Shown piece after piece: positions 1 to 10,578 of a stretch of 64,000 nucleotides of DNA (the first letter of the stretch is position 1; every line of letters begins with the position of its first letter). The notes beneath the pieces are model-generated. The model did no database searches and was not told the DNA's origin. It saw only the letters and a list, made by a program, of their open reading frames with translations. The position numbers and the translations under genes were made by a program. This DNA comes from Pythium myriotylum (Eukaryota > Oomycota > Peronosporomycetes > Pythiales > Pythiaceae): positions 806,001 to 870,000 of the forward strand of contig JALJCQ010000013.1 in assembly GCA_023091665.1 (NCBI GenBank). The letters are read 5' to 3'.

Positions 1-69
1 ATGGTGCGTTCCTCAGGATCAAGCTGTCAAGAGCTTATAACAACTGAGTGAACGATTTGTTTTCATCAG

Positions 70-260
70 GAATGCTCGAGTCGAAAGTCATGCTGCTGGA
101 GACGAGTCTTCGAGACAAAAAGATCGAAATCAACCTCGCAGATGAACGAATCCAGAACGTTAGCTTGGCACTTGAGTCGTCGAAGCATGTGCGCGCTCTG
201 AACGAAAGGATAATCGAACTCGAGCCCCGGGAACGCAGACTGAGGCAGGAGGTGCGTCTG
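70..260 (+). CDS. Internal exon of a coiled-coil protein (partial)
   Basis: An open stretch reads as a highly charged, Leu/Glu/Arg-rich helix with heptad-like spacing, typical of a coiled coil. It follows a pyrimidine-rich tract ending in CAG at 67-69, a plausible splice acceptor. Possible donors (GTGCGT at 252, GTGAGC at 261) lie at its end. A GTGCGT at 4-9 could be the donor of an intron of about 65 bases starting at the left edge. The gene would enter from outside the window. The continuation past 261 has no protein character, and I see nothing else in 261-574. The product is unknown; the exon call rests on composition and splice-like sequences only. Confidence 0.3.
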
Positions 261-574
261 GTGAGCAGAGTGAGTGATAAACGGAATGAGATGTCAAAGA
301 ACGATACCAGTACATGCATACAAAAATATCAACTTTTCAAACACAGAGCTTGCACCAACACCAAACCGAAGCGGTTGTACGCAGTCGCTGTTTGCTCTAC
401 CCACGCGCAATGCCCTATATCCACGACTTCAATCTCGAACCCATCACTGCACCATGAAAATGAAAGTACTCAAATCAAAAGTGCACGCGGATTACAATCC
501 AAGTCGGCTACGCAACGTGCGTTGCACATTGTTTCCCTTATAGAGCAGCGTATTTCTTCGTCATCTTTGCAGCT

Positions 575-1510
575 TTAGACCTCCACTGTTGTAGCCGAAG
601 TCTTGTAGTCTTGATTGGACTGACACGTTCCTTTGATCTCAAACTTGCGCACAAAGTAGACACGCCCAATCCATGTCATCTCATCGAGTGTTCCGACATT
701 GTCGTCATAAGTAGTGTAGCTTCCGTCACGCAGTTCCAGCACAAAACCGTGGCCATAGTTTACAAAGTTGGCAGCACCAACCAAATACAATCCATCCTCC
801 AATTGTAGCGCGCGGGCACCATCAATGCCGCGCAAGCTCTGACGGACGGGATTGTACTTGAGTGCCTTCAAGTGAATCGGAACTCCTTCACGCACAAGTC
901 GCTTGGTAAATGCAAACAGGACTTTCCAGGTCGTCTTTGACTGCCGCGCACTGCAGAAAGGTGAGTCGCTCTCGAGAAACTCCTTCTGTACCAGCTCTGG
1001 GAAAGGTAATCCGAGGCGTTCACACGCTATACGAATTGCAAGAAACCCACATGAGGCATCGTCACTAGCTTCGACAGTACCCAATACCTTGACGCCTTCT
1101 TCGTCTGTTAACAGGAAGTCCTCAAATGTACCGACCTTACCACTGTCGATGTATCGATCGGCAAGTGCAATCAGTGGACCCACCTTGTCTTCTATCAACT
1201 TGACGGCAGGCTCCCACGTACGCGTCCGTCGCTTTGCGAGCCAGTGCACACGGTACTCGACAAGTCCGTTTTTAGAGAGATACATTACCATCCATTTCTC
1301 AGTCGTTGTTTTGAATGTGCTTGGTTTGCGCTTTTGCTTGCACCGTGAATTCAACGCCACTTTGGTTGAAGCGGACACAATTTTCTTGGATGGTCGTTGA
1401 GACTGATGACGTGGCTTATGAACACGAAGCGTGTCATGTTGCTTATTCTTGTAAGGCGCACACCGGCTCGCCTCGCGCTCTGGCACACGGTATATGGCCA
1501 CCTCTATCAT
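575..1510 (-). CDS. Chromodomain plus papain/OTU-like cysteine peptidase protein
   Basis: A single uninterrupted frame of 311 codons. After a basic N-terminal region of about 70 residues comes a chromodomain-like segment (about 72-115, with the pattern YRVHWLAKR...TWEP typical of the beta-strand and helix core). The second half (about 145-285) looks like a papain-fold peptidase: a DDASCG motif puts a candidate nucleophile at Cys154, and a GHGFVLEL motif (His254) is followed by a YTTYDDN motif (Asp269/270), in the Cys-His-Asp order. This pattern recalls OTU or ULP/C39-type peptidases, but I cannot assign the family. Chromodomain-peptidase fusions suggest either a domesticated or active retroelement protein or a SUMO/ubiquitin-type protease targeted to chromatin; both ideas are inference. 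The annotated start is the first Met, and a later Met is possible. Confidence 0.6.
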   Translation of the reverse strand: MIEVAIYRVPEREASRCAPYKNKQHDTLRVHKPRHQSQRPSKKIVSASTKVALNSRCKQKRKPSTFKTTTEKWMVMYLSKNGLVEYRVHWLAKRRTRTWEPAVKLIEDKVGPLIALADRYIDSGKVGTFEDFLLTDEEGVKVLGTVEASDDASCGFLAIRIACERLGLPFPELVQKEFLESDSPFCSARQSKTTWKVLFAFTKRLVREGVPIHLKALKYNPVRQSLRGIDGARALQLEDGLYLVGAANFVNYGHGFVLELRDGSYTTYDDNVGTLDEMTWIGRVYFVRKFEIKGTCQSNQDYKTSATTVEV

Positions 1511-2258
1511 GTTGGCGCCTTCGGTTTGATTCTGGAGTGGCCAATAACAGTGGAGTCGATTTTGGTGGGACAGGGTTTAGCGAACGTCGGTTGGGTTGCA
1601 GGAACGAGGTTGTTGTTATGCGACGAGGTGCAGAAAAGCATCCATCACGCGAGTATCACTCTGCAAATGTGGTGGGAATAAGCAAGTACTTCAATGGTGA
1701 TGGGAGCAACGCCTTGACTACACACAACAAAGCAGCATGATTCTTCTTCGTTGGTGAGCGCGGATCGACGCCACATCAGCGCTTTCTCTTTTAGGACGGC
1801 ACTCAGGCTCTTGAGTTCGCAGATTCAACAGGAACCGTGTGGTTTGAATGCATATCACCGGACGCCTAATTGGCGCGCTCATTGGGGTCGCCGTGAACGT
1901 GGTTTTGCTTCAACCCTGCGCTCTACAGCATGGTGTATAAAATCATGTGCATCATCGGTGCACCCATTTCGTCGCGTCACAATCATCAATGTGGATCTGC
2001 GTTTTTTCACCCCTACGCACAACCGCGAGACAGTTGTCAACGAAACGGACAGAAGCTCACTTTGAATACCACTCGTCGGTTCTTCTGTCTAGGCATGAGT
2101 CCGTGTGGGCGCTGCGTAACGCAGCCGAAGCCTGACCATCCCAGAAGACCTCGAGTTGGTGTTTTGGTGCACGCATCTGCCAGATTCGTTGGTCGCTTTC
2201 TTGCTCAAGCATCGTATTGAAATATCGAGATATTTGACTTCGTTGGGAACCTATAATT
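1511..2258. other. No recognisable gene
   Basis: Overlapping short frames on the plus strand have no domain character and disagree with each other. I see no repeat or RNA gene here. It may be the promoter side of the minus-strand chromodomain gene. Confidence 0.4.
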
Positions 2259-3289
2259 TCAAGTCAAGGCTGCAGTGATATCAAATTTGATTACGTTTTT
2301 TTTAGCATACATTTCCTCATATTCGCCCCACCCGATCGTACGGGCAGGGGATGGTGGCGGCGTGGACAAGCTCAACATGTCGAGGTGCTTGCCGATATTC
2401 TCCGCTGTGTAGCATGGTCTGTCCGAAGGCTTGAGCAAGAAGCCAAGATACAGCTCGTATTCACAAGGTAGAAGGAACTTCACAAAGCGGCGTTTAATGA
2501 TCCGCACTGCATGTGGGGACACCGAAACGCTGGGATTATACTTGTCGCGAAGTCGATAGCATAGGCGGGCAAACGGACACGCTTTACGTTTTATCTTGCG
2601 ACGGATTCCTAGAAGCGAAACGCGTCAGTGCTCAAGCTCAGACGGTGGACGGCGGGAGTCATTGGTAAGGCGTGCTGTGGGGGGGGGGGGGCACGATGAG
2701 CCGCGTGAGCGATGATTGTCGCGAGCCACTCTGGGTTTCGTGGATGGGCAGATGAAACAACGGATTGGAAGTCGTTCCACCAGGAAGGCGAGTCCTGGCG
2801 CAGACAGGAAAACGCATCACCTAGCAAACGATCGATAAAACTAGTCGAGTCGAGTGGCTGCGTTGGAGCCGAATTACGCTGTGACGACGATAGCGCATCC
2901 ACCTGTGCGCGAAGGCTGGTGGTCTCGTTGACTAGTGCTTGTAAGTCGACTCCCGGAGGTAGAGTTGTAGCTGCCTGTTGAACTGGAGGACTTGTAGACA
3001 GAAAAGAGTGGAGATCAAAGCTGTGCGACGAGTCCCCCGAGGGCGAGGGGACAGGCTCTACGGGAATCGGTGGTGTGTTCGAGGCTGTGGTGGCGCGCGC
3101 TTTCTTACGTGGAGCCTGTTTAGCTGACACAACTGATGAGCGGCGTTTTGCATAGAGAGAAGAAAGATGTGGAGGTTGGACGTTCTCCGTTGCTCGAATC
3201 GTTGTAGTAGCTTCAATACGACCGTCGCTCTGGGCGTGTGTGCGCTGGCTGCGACGAACCGATTGTGGAGGCTTGGGAACTCTTGGCAC
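2259..3289 (-). CDS. Hypothetical protein, Pro/Ser-rich, possibly two exons
   Basis: The upstream part (3289-2609) encodes 226 residues rich in Ser, Pro, Thr and Ala with an Arg/Lys-rich start. A 13-base G run (2679-2691 on the plus strand) encodes a Pro run. The frame stops at TTCTAG, which also looks like a splice acceptor. After it another frame opens and runs to 2259, containing a basic, aromatic segment (RRFVKFLLPCEYELYLGF) and ending in an acidic tail. I therefore suggest one spliced gene, but the donor is not identified. Its first bases overlap the tail of the transposase remnant upstream, so it could be an accessory frame of that element. No family is recognised. Confidence 0.35.
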
Positions 3290-3409
3290 GGGTAGAAGTC
3301 CTACGCGGGGGCATCGTCGACGCTGCTAGAAGATGAAGATGGTTGGAGGCGCAGGAGAATCGAAAGTGAGGATGGGATGAAAACCGAGGTATCCCACGCT
3401 CGCAGCCAA

Positions 3410-5757
3410 AAGCTAAATTTCCGCGACCGGAAATAACCATTCCTGAATAAGAGTAAGCGCGGAGTGTAAGTCGTGGACACGAGGCCAACTTGAAGTTTCC
3501 ACTTGGCCTGGTTGTCGGTGGATACTGATAAAAGACATCGTTTGGTCGCTTGACCAGCGCGTTCAATCCCTTTTCAAGAGGGTCAACTTCGGCAAGAAGT
3601 TTTCCCAGAGCACCACGATCGTATGTCACGAGCTCCGCGACACAGTTTGGTAAGCCCCCATCTGCACCCAGCGCAACCACGTACTGAGTTGGCGTGACAC
3701 AGTTATTCCCCTGCTTCACAAATCGGCGCACTTTTCGCTGAGCTTGACCGAAGTGCCCGTCGAGTGGTGACTTGCCGTCTTGAGTGTCTGTGTGCTCGTA
3801 ACGCTCAACATGGATTCCGTGCTGGGCCCCAATGATAGGTAGCATAAGAATTATGCAGGCGTTCTGGTAACACGACGCGTTGTCACTCTGCACAATTACT
3901 CTTTTTATGTGCGGGATCTGGCGACGTATCGCCATCATCGTTACCTCTAGCAGCGACAGCACAGCACCTTTGTCTTGCTTGTTATCGGTGCTTGACAATT
4001 GGTCATAGTAGATAATAGATTCACGAACCCGGGCAGGTTCACCAGGTCCATCACATTCACTCTCCCATGTCCTGACAAGAGCACCATGCCAGCTCATACC
4101 GCGTTTGCCATAATGATCGGCAGTCTTCTCACGAAAGTAGACTGGTTCCACTTTCATTTTGAAGTCGATCAGTACCACCGCGAGGTCAGTAGCGCCTTTT
4201 TCAAGGCAATCTCGCTTCGCATCTTCAATCATTTTTGCAATCTGTATCTGCTGGTTGAACACACGAACGCGATGGCCCATGAATAACTCGATCTTGTGCT
4301 TGATGTCCTCCACCACCTGCTTGGTACTCTCGTGAAAGCTAGCATTCTTCACAAGGTATGAGATATGATCAAAAAGGCGATGGAGGCTCATACACTGCTC
4401 ACAACAAATCTTTCGGTGGTCAACACGATGCTCATTGCTTGGTGTTGAGAGGCCAAACTCAATGTCGTGACGTGGGCATTGCGAGGTTTGATTGTCATGA
4501 CGCACGTGGCCATACTTCAGCCAACCTTGAACTATTCAAGCTTTGCTCTCAAGCGACTGGCAGCGGAAGGTGTTACAGCATCCACAATCTCTCCCAGCGT
4601 ATCAAACGTATCATTGATAAGAAAGCCTGTGACGTAATCCACACATTTTCGCTCTTGCACCTCACCATTTGTCAATGTTGAGCAGATGCGGTAAAACGAG
4701 GTCCTGGAGATTCGCTCGTCATCGTCACCATACATTTCAGCGTACTGATCATACAGTACACTTGTCGGTTTCCTTCGTAGGATTGACGGTACATCATGCG
4801 CGATACCATCGAGTTCAATCTTGTTTGTCCCCCATGACAAATACGAGACGTTCTCTTGAGAAGAATAAATCCTATCGCTTTGTCCACGACATCTCCATTG
4901 AAACGTTTCCGCGACCACACTTCCTTTGGAAGCTCTTCACCTCGAAGCAGTCGATCAAAGTCATCGCGTGACGAATAATACGTTGTGCGACCAATCTTGT
5001 AGTCAACACCATCTTGCACAAGGGCCTCCAAACCCTTTAACTTGAACGACCCACACAAAGTTGCCCGAACGATTTGACGTTCTGTAGATCCTTTCTTTGC
5101 CTTTGCGATGGCGCGCAAGCAAGAGCGAGCAACTGCTTGATGATCAGGAAGAGTCAAATTTGGTCTGAGCCACATCGCAAACGATTCGAACGACGCAGCG
5201 GCTGCCTCCTCCGAGTTACAAAAACTTGTTGCCAAACTGAAGAGGAACTTACGATACAATCGCATTGTGGCGAGCCTCTGATTGACACGAACGGGGTCTT
5301 CATCGTCTTGATTCTAAAACGATGCTAAATATCGGAGATTCTTTGGTGGGAGCTGATTGCAAAGTCGTCGAACAGTGTCGCTGTCATAACCCATGAACTC
5401 CAACAAGTTCTTGTGTGATGGGGCTTTTTTGGTTTTGGGTGATTTCAATGGCGTCAGCAGCCCACTGTAATTGACGGTCTCCTTGACAGCTCGGCCAAGT
5501 ATGTCGCGCTTCCTGTTGTCAGATCTCCGTTCTTCACCGCGCTTTGGTTGCCCAACCGTTCGCTGTGCTTTACCTTGTTTTCGCCGAGAGTTGTGAAGCT
5601 CGCAACATTTACGACAAGCAAAACAACCTTCGAAACATCAGTATCCAGCCTTGCATGCGCACTGGAGTTTTGGAAACGCGGTCCTAGAGTGCTCTTCGGG
5701 GTGTTGACTGGCCATAAGTTGGCGATCGACTGTAATTGGAGGTGTTTCAAATAGTCT
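3410..5757 (-). pseudogene. Decayed DDE transposase with CXC-like Cys-rich head
   Basis: Read on the minus strand, several frames join into one long transposase-like protein. Near its start (about 5670-5590) there is a Cys-rich block with spaced CxC and CxxC pairs like a tesmin/CXC domain, broken by an in-frame TGA at 5638-5640. A helical, winged-helix-like region follows (5265-4700). The catalytic part (4505 to about 3410) has an acidic residue in LIDFKMK, a second in VQSDNASCYQN and a third candidate in DGKSPLDGHFG, in the order expected for an RNase H-fold DDE core. A frame change near 4700 and another near 4520 break the gene. A CXC head with a DDE core recalls the KDZ group, but I could not verify the superfamily. 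Confidence 0.55.
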
Positions 5758-6243
5758 GGTTACTACCACAGATCTGGGCGGAGGTGACGTAAATGATGAA
5801 CACTCCTAACCAGCGTTGAGCGAAAGAGGGGATGAGATTTCCTGCTGGTGTGACAGCAGGGAGCAATTGACGTGTCGTCCATGAGAAATTGAACATGAGG
5901 AAGTCGATAAGGAGCCGTTTGACGACACAAGGGAACGCGGGTCGGGTAGGAGCAACGCTACCGGCAGTGGAAGGCGAGATGTAGACGAACGTTGCTCAAC
6001 GCTCTCTTGTCTGCTTGCTGTGTCGATGGAAGTCGAGAAACAGTGCATTCTGATGTTTGGTTTTGAAACGCAGTTGTTGGGATTCCAGAACCAACAACAG
6101 GAGATGCTGTTCCGTGCGAAGGCTAAGCCAAACTAAACAAGCAAGAGATCGATGTGGGTTGCAGGTGGTTTCAGATACTAACCCAGAAGTCTTGTGATCA
6201 CCAAAGATTCAACTTGGACCCAGTCAATCCTCGATTACTGAGC
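5758..6243. other. No recognisable gene
   Basis: Upstream flank of the CXC/DDE transposase remnant. Short frames only, with no domain or repeat recognised. Confidence 0.4.
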
Positions 6244-6356
6244 GAGAAATCCTCCAATGTGTACACTTTGGCGGCACCAAACCAATCCCCAGTGGGTTCT
6301 CCTCCCTCTGGGGATTGGTTTGGTGCCGCCGAAGTGTACACATTGGAGGATTTCTC
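6244..6356. repeat. Near-perfect 49-base inverted repeat (hairpin)
   Basis: The arms 6244-6292 and 6308-6356 are reverse complements with a single mismatch and a 15-base loop. If transcribed, this would form a 49-bp stem, comparable to a small-RNA precursor or a palindromic miniature element. It lies just upstream of the DIRS-like element; a weaker 9-base hairpin follows at 6387-6411. Confidence 0.9.
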
Positions 6357-6742
6357 AATAGGAAGGCCTCAACCATAATCTGTACAAATCCTCACCACAG
6401 TAGTGAGGATTGGCCAGATTGAAGTTGAAAATTTGGGCTCGGTGGATGGTCGTACTGTATGGTTTGTGGAAGGATTGGTTGCAAATTGTCACAATTCGTT
6501 CCACGCGAAACTCAGCAGGCTCCTTTTCTCAGCCCCGCCATTCGAGCACTTGCATCTTGGTGCTCAACACTTCTTCCTCGATCGTGTTGTGGATCGACTG
6601 AGTACGGCTCGCTGCCTGGAATGCAAGGCGGCGAAGAAGACCGTTTCTAGGTTGCTCAATTGTGTGCTTGGTTCGTAATGCATCGGGCAAATCTGGAGCG
6701 GGAATTATAAGCGGCCTTGATTTTGTGAGATAATCACGCGTC
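6357..6742. other. Flank of DIRS-like element, no clear gene
   Basis: Short frames on both strands, none with recognisable character. It may be the left terminal region of the DIRS-like element, but I could not find a left terminal repeat matching the right end. Confidence 0.35.
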
Positions 6743-7039
6743 ATGTCAAAGGGTTTGCTGTGGTATCTTCTGGTCCATGGTTGCACCCAAAGACGTTCTC
6801 AAGGTTTTACTCCACGTTTCTCAATTCCCGATCACATATTCAGCTTGATTCCCAAGGTCGGAAAATTTCAGCCGTGTCTCCGCGCAATTCTAGGTGACGG
6901 TTGCCCAAATGGCGGTTCTTCCTGTCGATATGGTCGCTTCTTGCACGAATGGGCGTATCCCGACCATCCCATTCCTCCTGAAGCTTCCAATTGGTGGTAT
7001 CAGAGCAACCCAAAGCCAACCAAACCAAAGTCTGCCTGA
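6743..7039 (+). CDS. Gag-like CCCH zinc-finger protein of the DIRS-like element
   Basis: A 98-residue frame with a C-x8-C-x5-C-x6-H arrangement around residues 44-66 (Cys in QPCL, DGCP, SSCR; His in FLHE), followed by Pro/Trp-rich sequence. Zinc knuckles of this sort bind nucleic acid in retroelement capsid proteins. Position just before the RT frame supports a Gag role. The frame stops at 7037-7039 and the next frame opens at about 7214, so it could be the N-terminal exon or a shifted part of one longer Gag. Confidence 0.5.
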   Translation: MSKGLLWYLLVHGCTQRRSQGFTPRFSIPDHIFSLIPKVGKFQPCLRAILGDGCPNGGSSCRYGRFLHEWAYPDHPIPPEASNWWYQSNPKPTKPKSA

Positions 7040-7213
7040 CGGTGCGTTGGCGGTGTAAGTGGCCTAAAGAATATACTAAGCACCCTCGACATCACACCGC
7101 CTATTCCTACCATCTCTGTTGAACCTTCAACTGCGCCGAGCAACGCCCGTGTACCGATTCATTGCTTCAACCAAGTTCTTATCGAGACTACCGAGACCCG
7201 CGGTTTTACCCCA

Positions 7214-7540
7214 GTGGCCCCTGACGAGCCACACGTGTCTGATCCATCGGCTCCTGACGAGTCTCACCTTTTCGCTCAATTGGTTCTTGACGAGCCTCGC
7301 GTATTGGGTGGAGTTGCTCTTGACAAGCCTCTCCTATCGACTCCATTGGCTCCTGACGAGCCTCGCCCATCGGCTTCATTGGCTCCTGACGAGTCTCGCC
7401 TCTTAGCTCCATTTGCTCTTGACGAGCGTCACCTATCAGCACGAGTCGCTCTTGACGAGCTTTGCCAACTAGCTCCAGTAGGTCTCGACGGCCCTCGTTT
7501 ATGTGCTGGAGAGGTTCTTGACGATCTTCGCCCCTATAAC
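7214..7540 (+). repeat. 33-base tandem repeat coding an 11-residue unit
   Basis: About ten imperfect copies of a unit encoding xAPDEPRxSxx-like sequence (GCTCCTGACGAGCCTCGCC and variants). The frame stays open through the array, so it encodes an acidic, Pro-rich spacer at the N-terminus of the RT frame. The minus strand is also open here, purely because of the repeat. Confidence 0.75.
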
Positions 7541-8944
7541 CCTGCAATCATAACTCCTGACAGGCAACATACCAACTCACGGCATAGTTACTTCGCCTCC
7601 AAAGTGATTGACCAACATACTCTCGACAGACTGCACACCAACCTGATGAACCAATCCATCCTGAATGAGTCAATCCGGCGGTCACGGGTTCGTAATGCGC
7701 TCCTACGCGCAAAGATCCAAATCCCATCTTCATTACAAGCGGACCCAAACAGTGTGATGAGTGATATCCTCGACACTGAGCTACAAGCTTCACTGTCTGA
7801 GTACATTCGTCAAACTCGGATCACCCTCCCAAAGTTCGTAGAGCTGTGGAGAAACCAAACCGTCGACGACTATCGCCCCAACAAGGATCTCCACGTACAT
7901 ACTCTGGAATCAGTCTGCAAAGGGTATCGTCATCTCGACAGTCTACTTCAGATTGCTCGAGAAGGTGTCCGCGTCAGCGTTAGTCCTCTCATGCTCCAAC
8001 GCCCTCCCCCGAGAAATCACTCATCAGCTACCACTCGCATCAACATTCTGCTCAAGAATATCGCGAAAGAACAACGGGCGGGTCGTGTTCTTGTGCTCGA
8101 CGCAGATATCCTCCACCTCTGGCCAGAGGTCCATATCAGTCCGTTTGGAGTGGTCGATAAACCCCACACCAATCCCGAGATCGATGGCCGAACCATTCAC
8201 GGCTTGTCATTCCCTGATGGCGCGCCAGTAAACGAAGCAACGCTCCCGAGCTCTATTTCACGCCCTGAATATCAATCTTGCACCCGTGTTGCTCAAGAAA
8301 TTTTATCTGTGTCAAAGAAGCATCCCGGTCGCGCAGTTCTTGCGGCTGCTAGCGATGTAAACGCTGCTTTCCGACACGTTCCTGTCCACAGCGATTCAGT
8401 GTATTTGTTTGGTGGGTACATCCGAGAGCGTGACCTGCTTGTGATCGACCTCTTTGCGACGTTTGGATGGACGCTATCCCCTGGATGCTACGAGATCTTT
8501 GGAGGTGCGATATCCTTCGTTCATAGCCAACGAAGGAATCATTGGTGCCCGGATGGGTTCTTCCCATACCACTGGGTAGACGATCACGTCACTGTCGGGG
8601 TCGACATCGGCAACAACTGCGCCGATATCAACCGTTCGCTTCGCCATGCAATGCTCTCGGTGCTTGGTCCTTCCGCCATAAACGAGAAGAAATTCTCCGG
8701 TTGGCGTACTGAACTTCAAGCTCTCGGGCTGATTTTTAATACTAGGGCGCTAACCGTTTCAATGCCCGAGGCGAAGGTGTCTAAAGCTAAAGCCCGCGTA
8801 GCTCAAACAAATCGCTGTCTCGCACTTCATACCGCTCACTTCTCGGTTCTCTACGGCATGTTGCTACTTGTTTTCGCCCCGCGCGAGCTTTCCTCCAACG
8901 CCTCCGGCGTTTTGAACCTTCACTACGCCGTACTTTTGTCGTGA
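7214..8944 (+). CDS. Reverse transcriptase of DIRS-like element
   Basis: After the 33-base repeat spacer, the frame carries RT motifs: a fixed N-terminal motif (VHISPFGVVDK), an AAASDVNAAFRHVPV palm strand with catalytic Asp, and the WVDDH box at about 8573-8587 holding the paired catalytic aspartates, in the DIRS/Ty3-related form. The last 30 or so codons lose homology to the family. The downstream RNase H continues in the next frame through FLQRLRRF-like sequence, so one base has probably been gained or lost near 8860-8890. It makes cDNA from element RNA in the nucleus or cytoplasm. Confidence 0.75.
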   Translation: MAPDEPHVSDPSAPDESHLFAQLVLDEPRVLGGVALDKPLLSTPLAPDEPRPSASLAPDESRLLAPFALDERHLSARVALDELCQLAPVGLDGPRLCAGEVLDDLRPYNPAIITPDRQHTNSRHSYFASKVIDQHTLDRLHTNLMNQSILNESIRRSRVRNALLRAKIQIPSSLQADPNSVMSDILDTELQASLSEYIRQTRITLPKFVELWRNQTVDDYRPNKDLHVHTLESVCKGYRHLDSLLQIAREGVRVSVSPLMLQRPPPRNHSSATTRINILLKNIAKEQRAGRVLVLDADILHLWPEVHISPFGVVDKPHTNPEIDGRTIHGLSFPDGAPVNEATLPSSISRPEYQSCTRVAQEILSVSKKHPGRAVLAAASDVNAAFRHVPVHSDSVYLFGGYIRERDLLVIDLFATFGWTLSPGCYEIFGGAISFVHSQRRNHWCPDGFFPYHWVDDHVTVGVDIGNNCADINRSLRHAMLSVLGPSAINEKKFSGWRTELQALGLIFNTRALTVSMPEAKVSKAKARVAQTNRCLALHTAHFSVLYGMLLLVFAPRELSSNASGVLNLHYAVLLS

Positions 8945-9621
8945 GGTTAGATGATGACGCCTTCAGTGATCTTCAATGGTGGTGGCTGATCCTGCACGCT
9001 GCTAGCTTGAACGGTGTTCCCCTCGAATACTTCGGTTCGCTACCGGAGCCCGACATTGTGGTTCAAATGGATGCCTCTGATCATGGTCTTTGTGCCCTCG
9101 ACATGACCAACAGGAGGTTCCTCACGTATGTATTCTCTGACAAAGAAGCTGAACTCATTGCTGCATTTAAGGCGGGATCACCGAATGGCTGTGATATCAA
9201 CTGCCGCGAGTTACTCTCCTGCGTGCTCGCCGTTCACACCTGGGGTTCACGCTGGCAAGCGCCAGCGCGTCGGCTACCGGTTCACGTGCACTTTCTCATT
9301 GATAATACCTCAGCCATTTCTTGGCAAACCCGCATGGCATCCCCAAACCCACGCGCGCAGGTCATGATTCGCTTGCTCGCCTTTTGGGAGACGCAGTTCG
9401 GTCTACGACTGTCCTCCTCACATATCCCAGGAGTTCAGAACGTGTTAGCGGACCTCGGTTCTCGGCAGAACATCACCGAGAATGTGGTTCGATTTAAATT
9501 ACTAACCGATTCTTGGTCACAGGACGCTGCCACAGCTCGCTGGACCAGTTTAGATCAAACCTGGCGTTCTCTCTGCGAGAGCATTCCGTGGCCGACTCCA
9601 CCCTCTATCGCTACAAATTAG
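8941..9621 (+). CDS. RNase H domain of DIRS-like element
   Basis: The frame has the DIRS RNase H pattern: VQMDASDHGL with the first Asp, NCRELLSCVLA with the catalytic Glu, FLIDNTSAISW with the second Asp, and SSHIPGVQNVLADLGSR at the C-terminal side. It degrades the RNA strand of the RNA-DNA hybrid. It is open upstream into the RT coding region and probably was one RT-RH polypeptide before a frame change. Its 3' end overlaps the recombinase frame by about 110 bases, an arrangement common in DIRS elements. Confidence 0.75.
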   Translation: MRLDDDAFSDLQWWWLILHAASLNGVPLEYFGSLPEPDIVVQMDASDHGLCALDMTNRRFLTYVFSDKEAELIAAFKAGSPNGCDINCRELLSCVLAVHTWGSRWQAPARRLPVHVHFLIDNTSAISWQTRMASPNPRAQVMIRLLAFWETQFGLRLSSSHIPGVQNVLADLGSRQNITENVVRFKLLTDSWSQDAATARWTSLDQTWRSLCESIPWPTPPSIATN

Positions 9622-10578
9622 CTCTCAGGATGTGGCAAGATTTCTGCCAGCTACACCTCCTCGATCCATGGCTCTCTCATCTGAACGAATTCGACGCGGC
9701 TACAGCCATATCTGGTTTTGTGCTCTCCTGCATTGACCGTGTGCCTCGCCCAAAAGCCTCAACGATTGCCGGCTACCTTCACGGGACCAACCATTTCTTT
9801 CACGTTTGAGGACACCTATTTCCCTTACGCCACCCACAAGTGCGCCTGCTACTCAACGGCATTCAGCGTCTCGATGTTCCTCCCGTGCAGAAGGCCCCGG
9901 TAACGCCAACTCTACTAATGGCCTGCTTCAATCATCTCGACCTTCACGCCGTCTCCCAGCAATCCCTTTGGGGGGGTCTTGTGCGTGGCGTTCTTCTTTC
10001 TGCTACGGCGATCCGAGATCGTGGCTACCGGCTCACGATTCAAGTGGTTTGCTCTTCGCGCGTGTGACATCAAGGTTTTCGATAACCACGGCGTTCCCAC
10101 TCTTCTCCCGGACAAGGCAGCAACCGTGTCGATCGCTTTGCGCGGGTCCAAGGCGAATCAACACGGCCCACCAGAGGAGCGCTACCTGAACAAGTCCGGA
10201 CACCCCTATCTGTGTCCGGTCCTCGGCGCGTTACTTCTTCTCAGGTCGCACGGCGATCTCCCACCCAAGTGGCCAGCTGCGACGTTTTCCAATAATGGTT
10301 CGCTAGGCTGTGTTTCGACTGACGGTATCGTCTCCGTCCTTCGTTTTGGTGCCAAGAGTATCGGACTTGACCCGAACGAGTTCAGCTGCCACTCCCTCCG
10401 TTCTGGTGGAGCCACTCAAATGTATCGAGGCGGAATGAGTGCAACCACTGTGCAGTTTCATGGGCGTTGGGCATCCGACACGTTCAAACGCTACATCAAA
10501 CAGGACCTTCACACAGCAAGATCCATCGCGACATCAATGGTCAGGGGCACAGATTCTATCCGGCGATGCTCATCCTAG
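9513..10578 (+). pseudogene. Tyrosine recombinase of DIRS-like element, broken
   Basis: The N-terminal SAM-like DNA-binding half spans 9513-9806 (STLYRYKLALRMWQDFC) and continues in the same frame past an in-frame TGA at 9807-9809. The catalytic half (9979-10578) is in another frame, entered at the G7 run 9970-9976. It has the recombinase residues: Arg in LLRRSEI, HSLR with His and Arg, GRW with Trp in the second-His position, and KRYI with the Tyr nucleophile. Such enzymes integrate circular cDNA without target-site duplication. Either a sequencing error or decay could explain the breaks. Confidence 0.75.

Noticed and set aside
1315..1740. Plus-strand frames opposite and beyond the chromodomain gene
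   Set aside because: Overlap the real minus-strand gene and have no recognisable features.
7214..7540. CRISPR-like array
   Set aside because: Units are contiguous coding repeats without spacers, in a eukaryotic retroelement.
7206..7547. Minus-strand repetitive frame opposite the DIRS repeat array
   Set aside because: Antisense of the 33-base repeat; the plus frame continues into RT.
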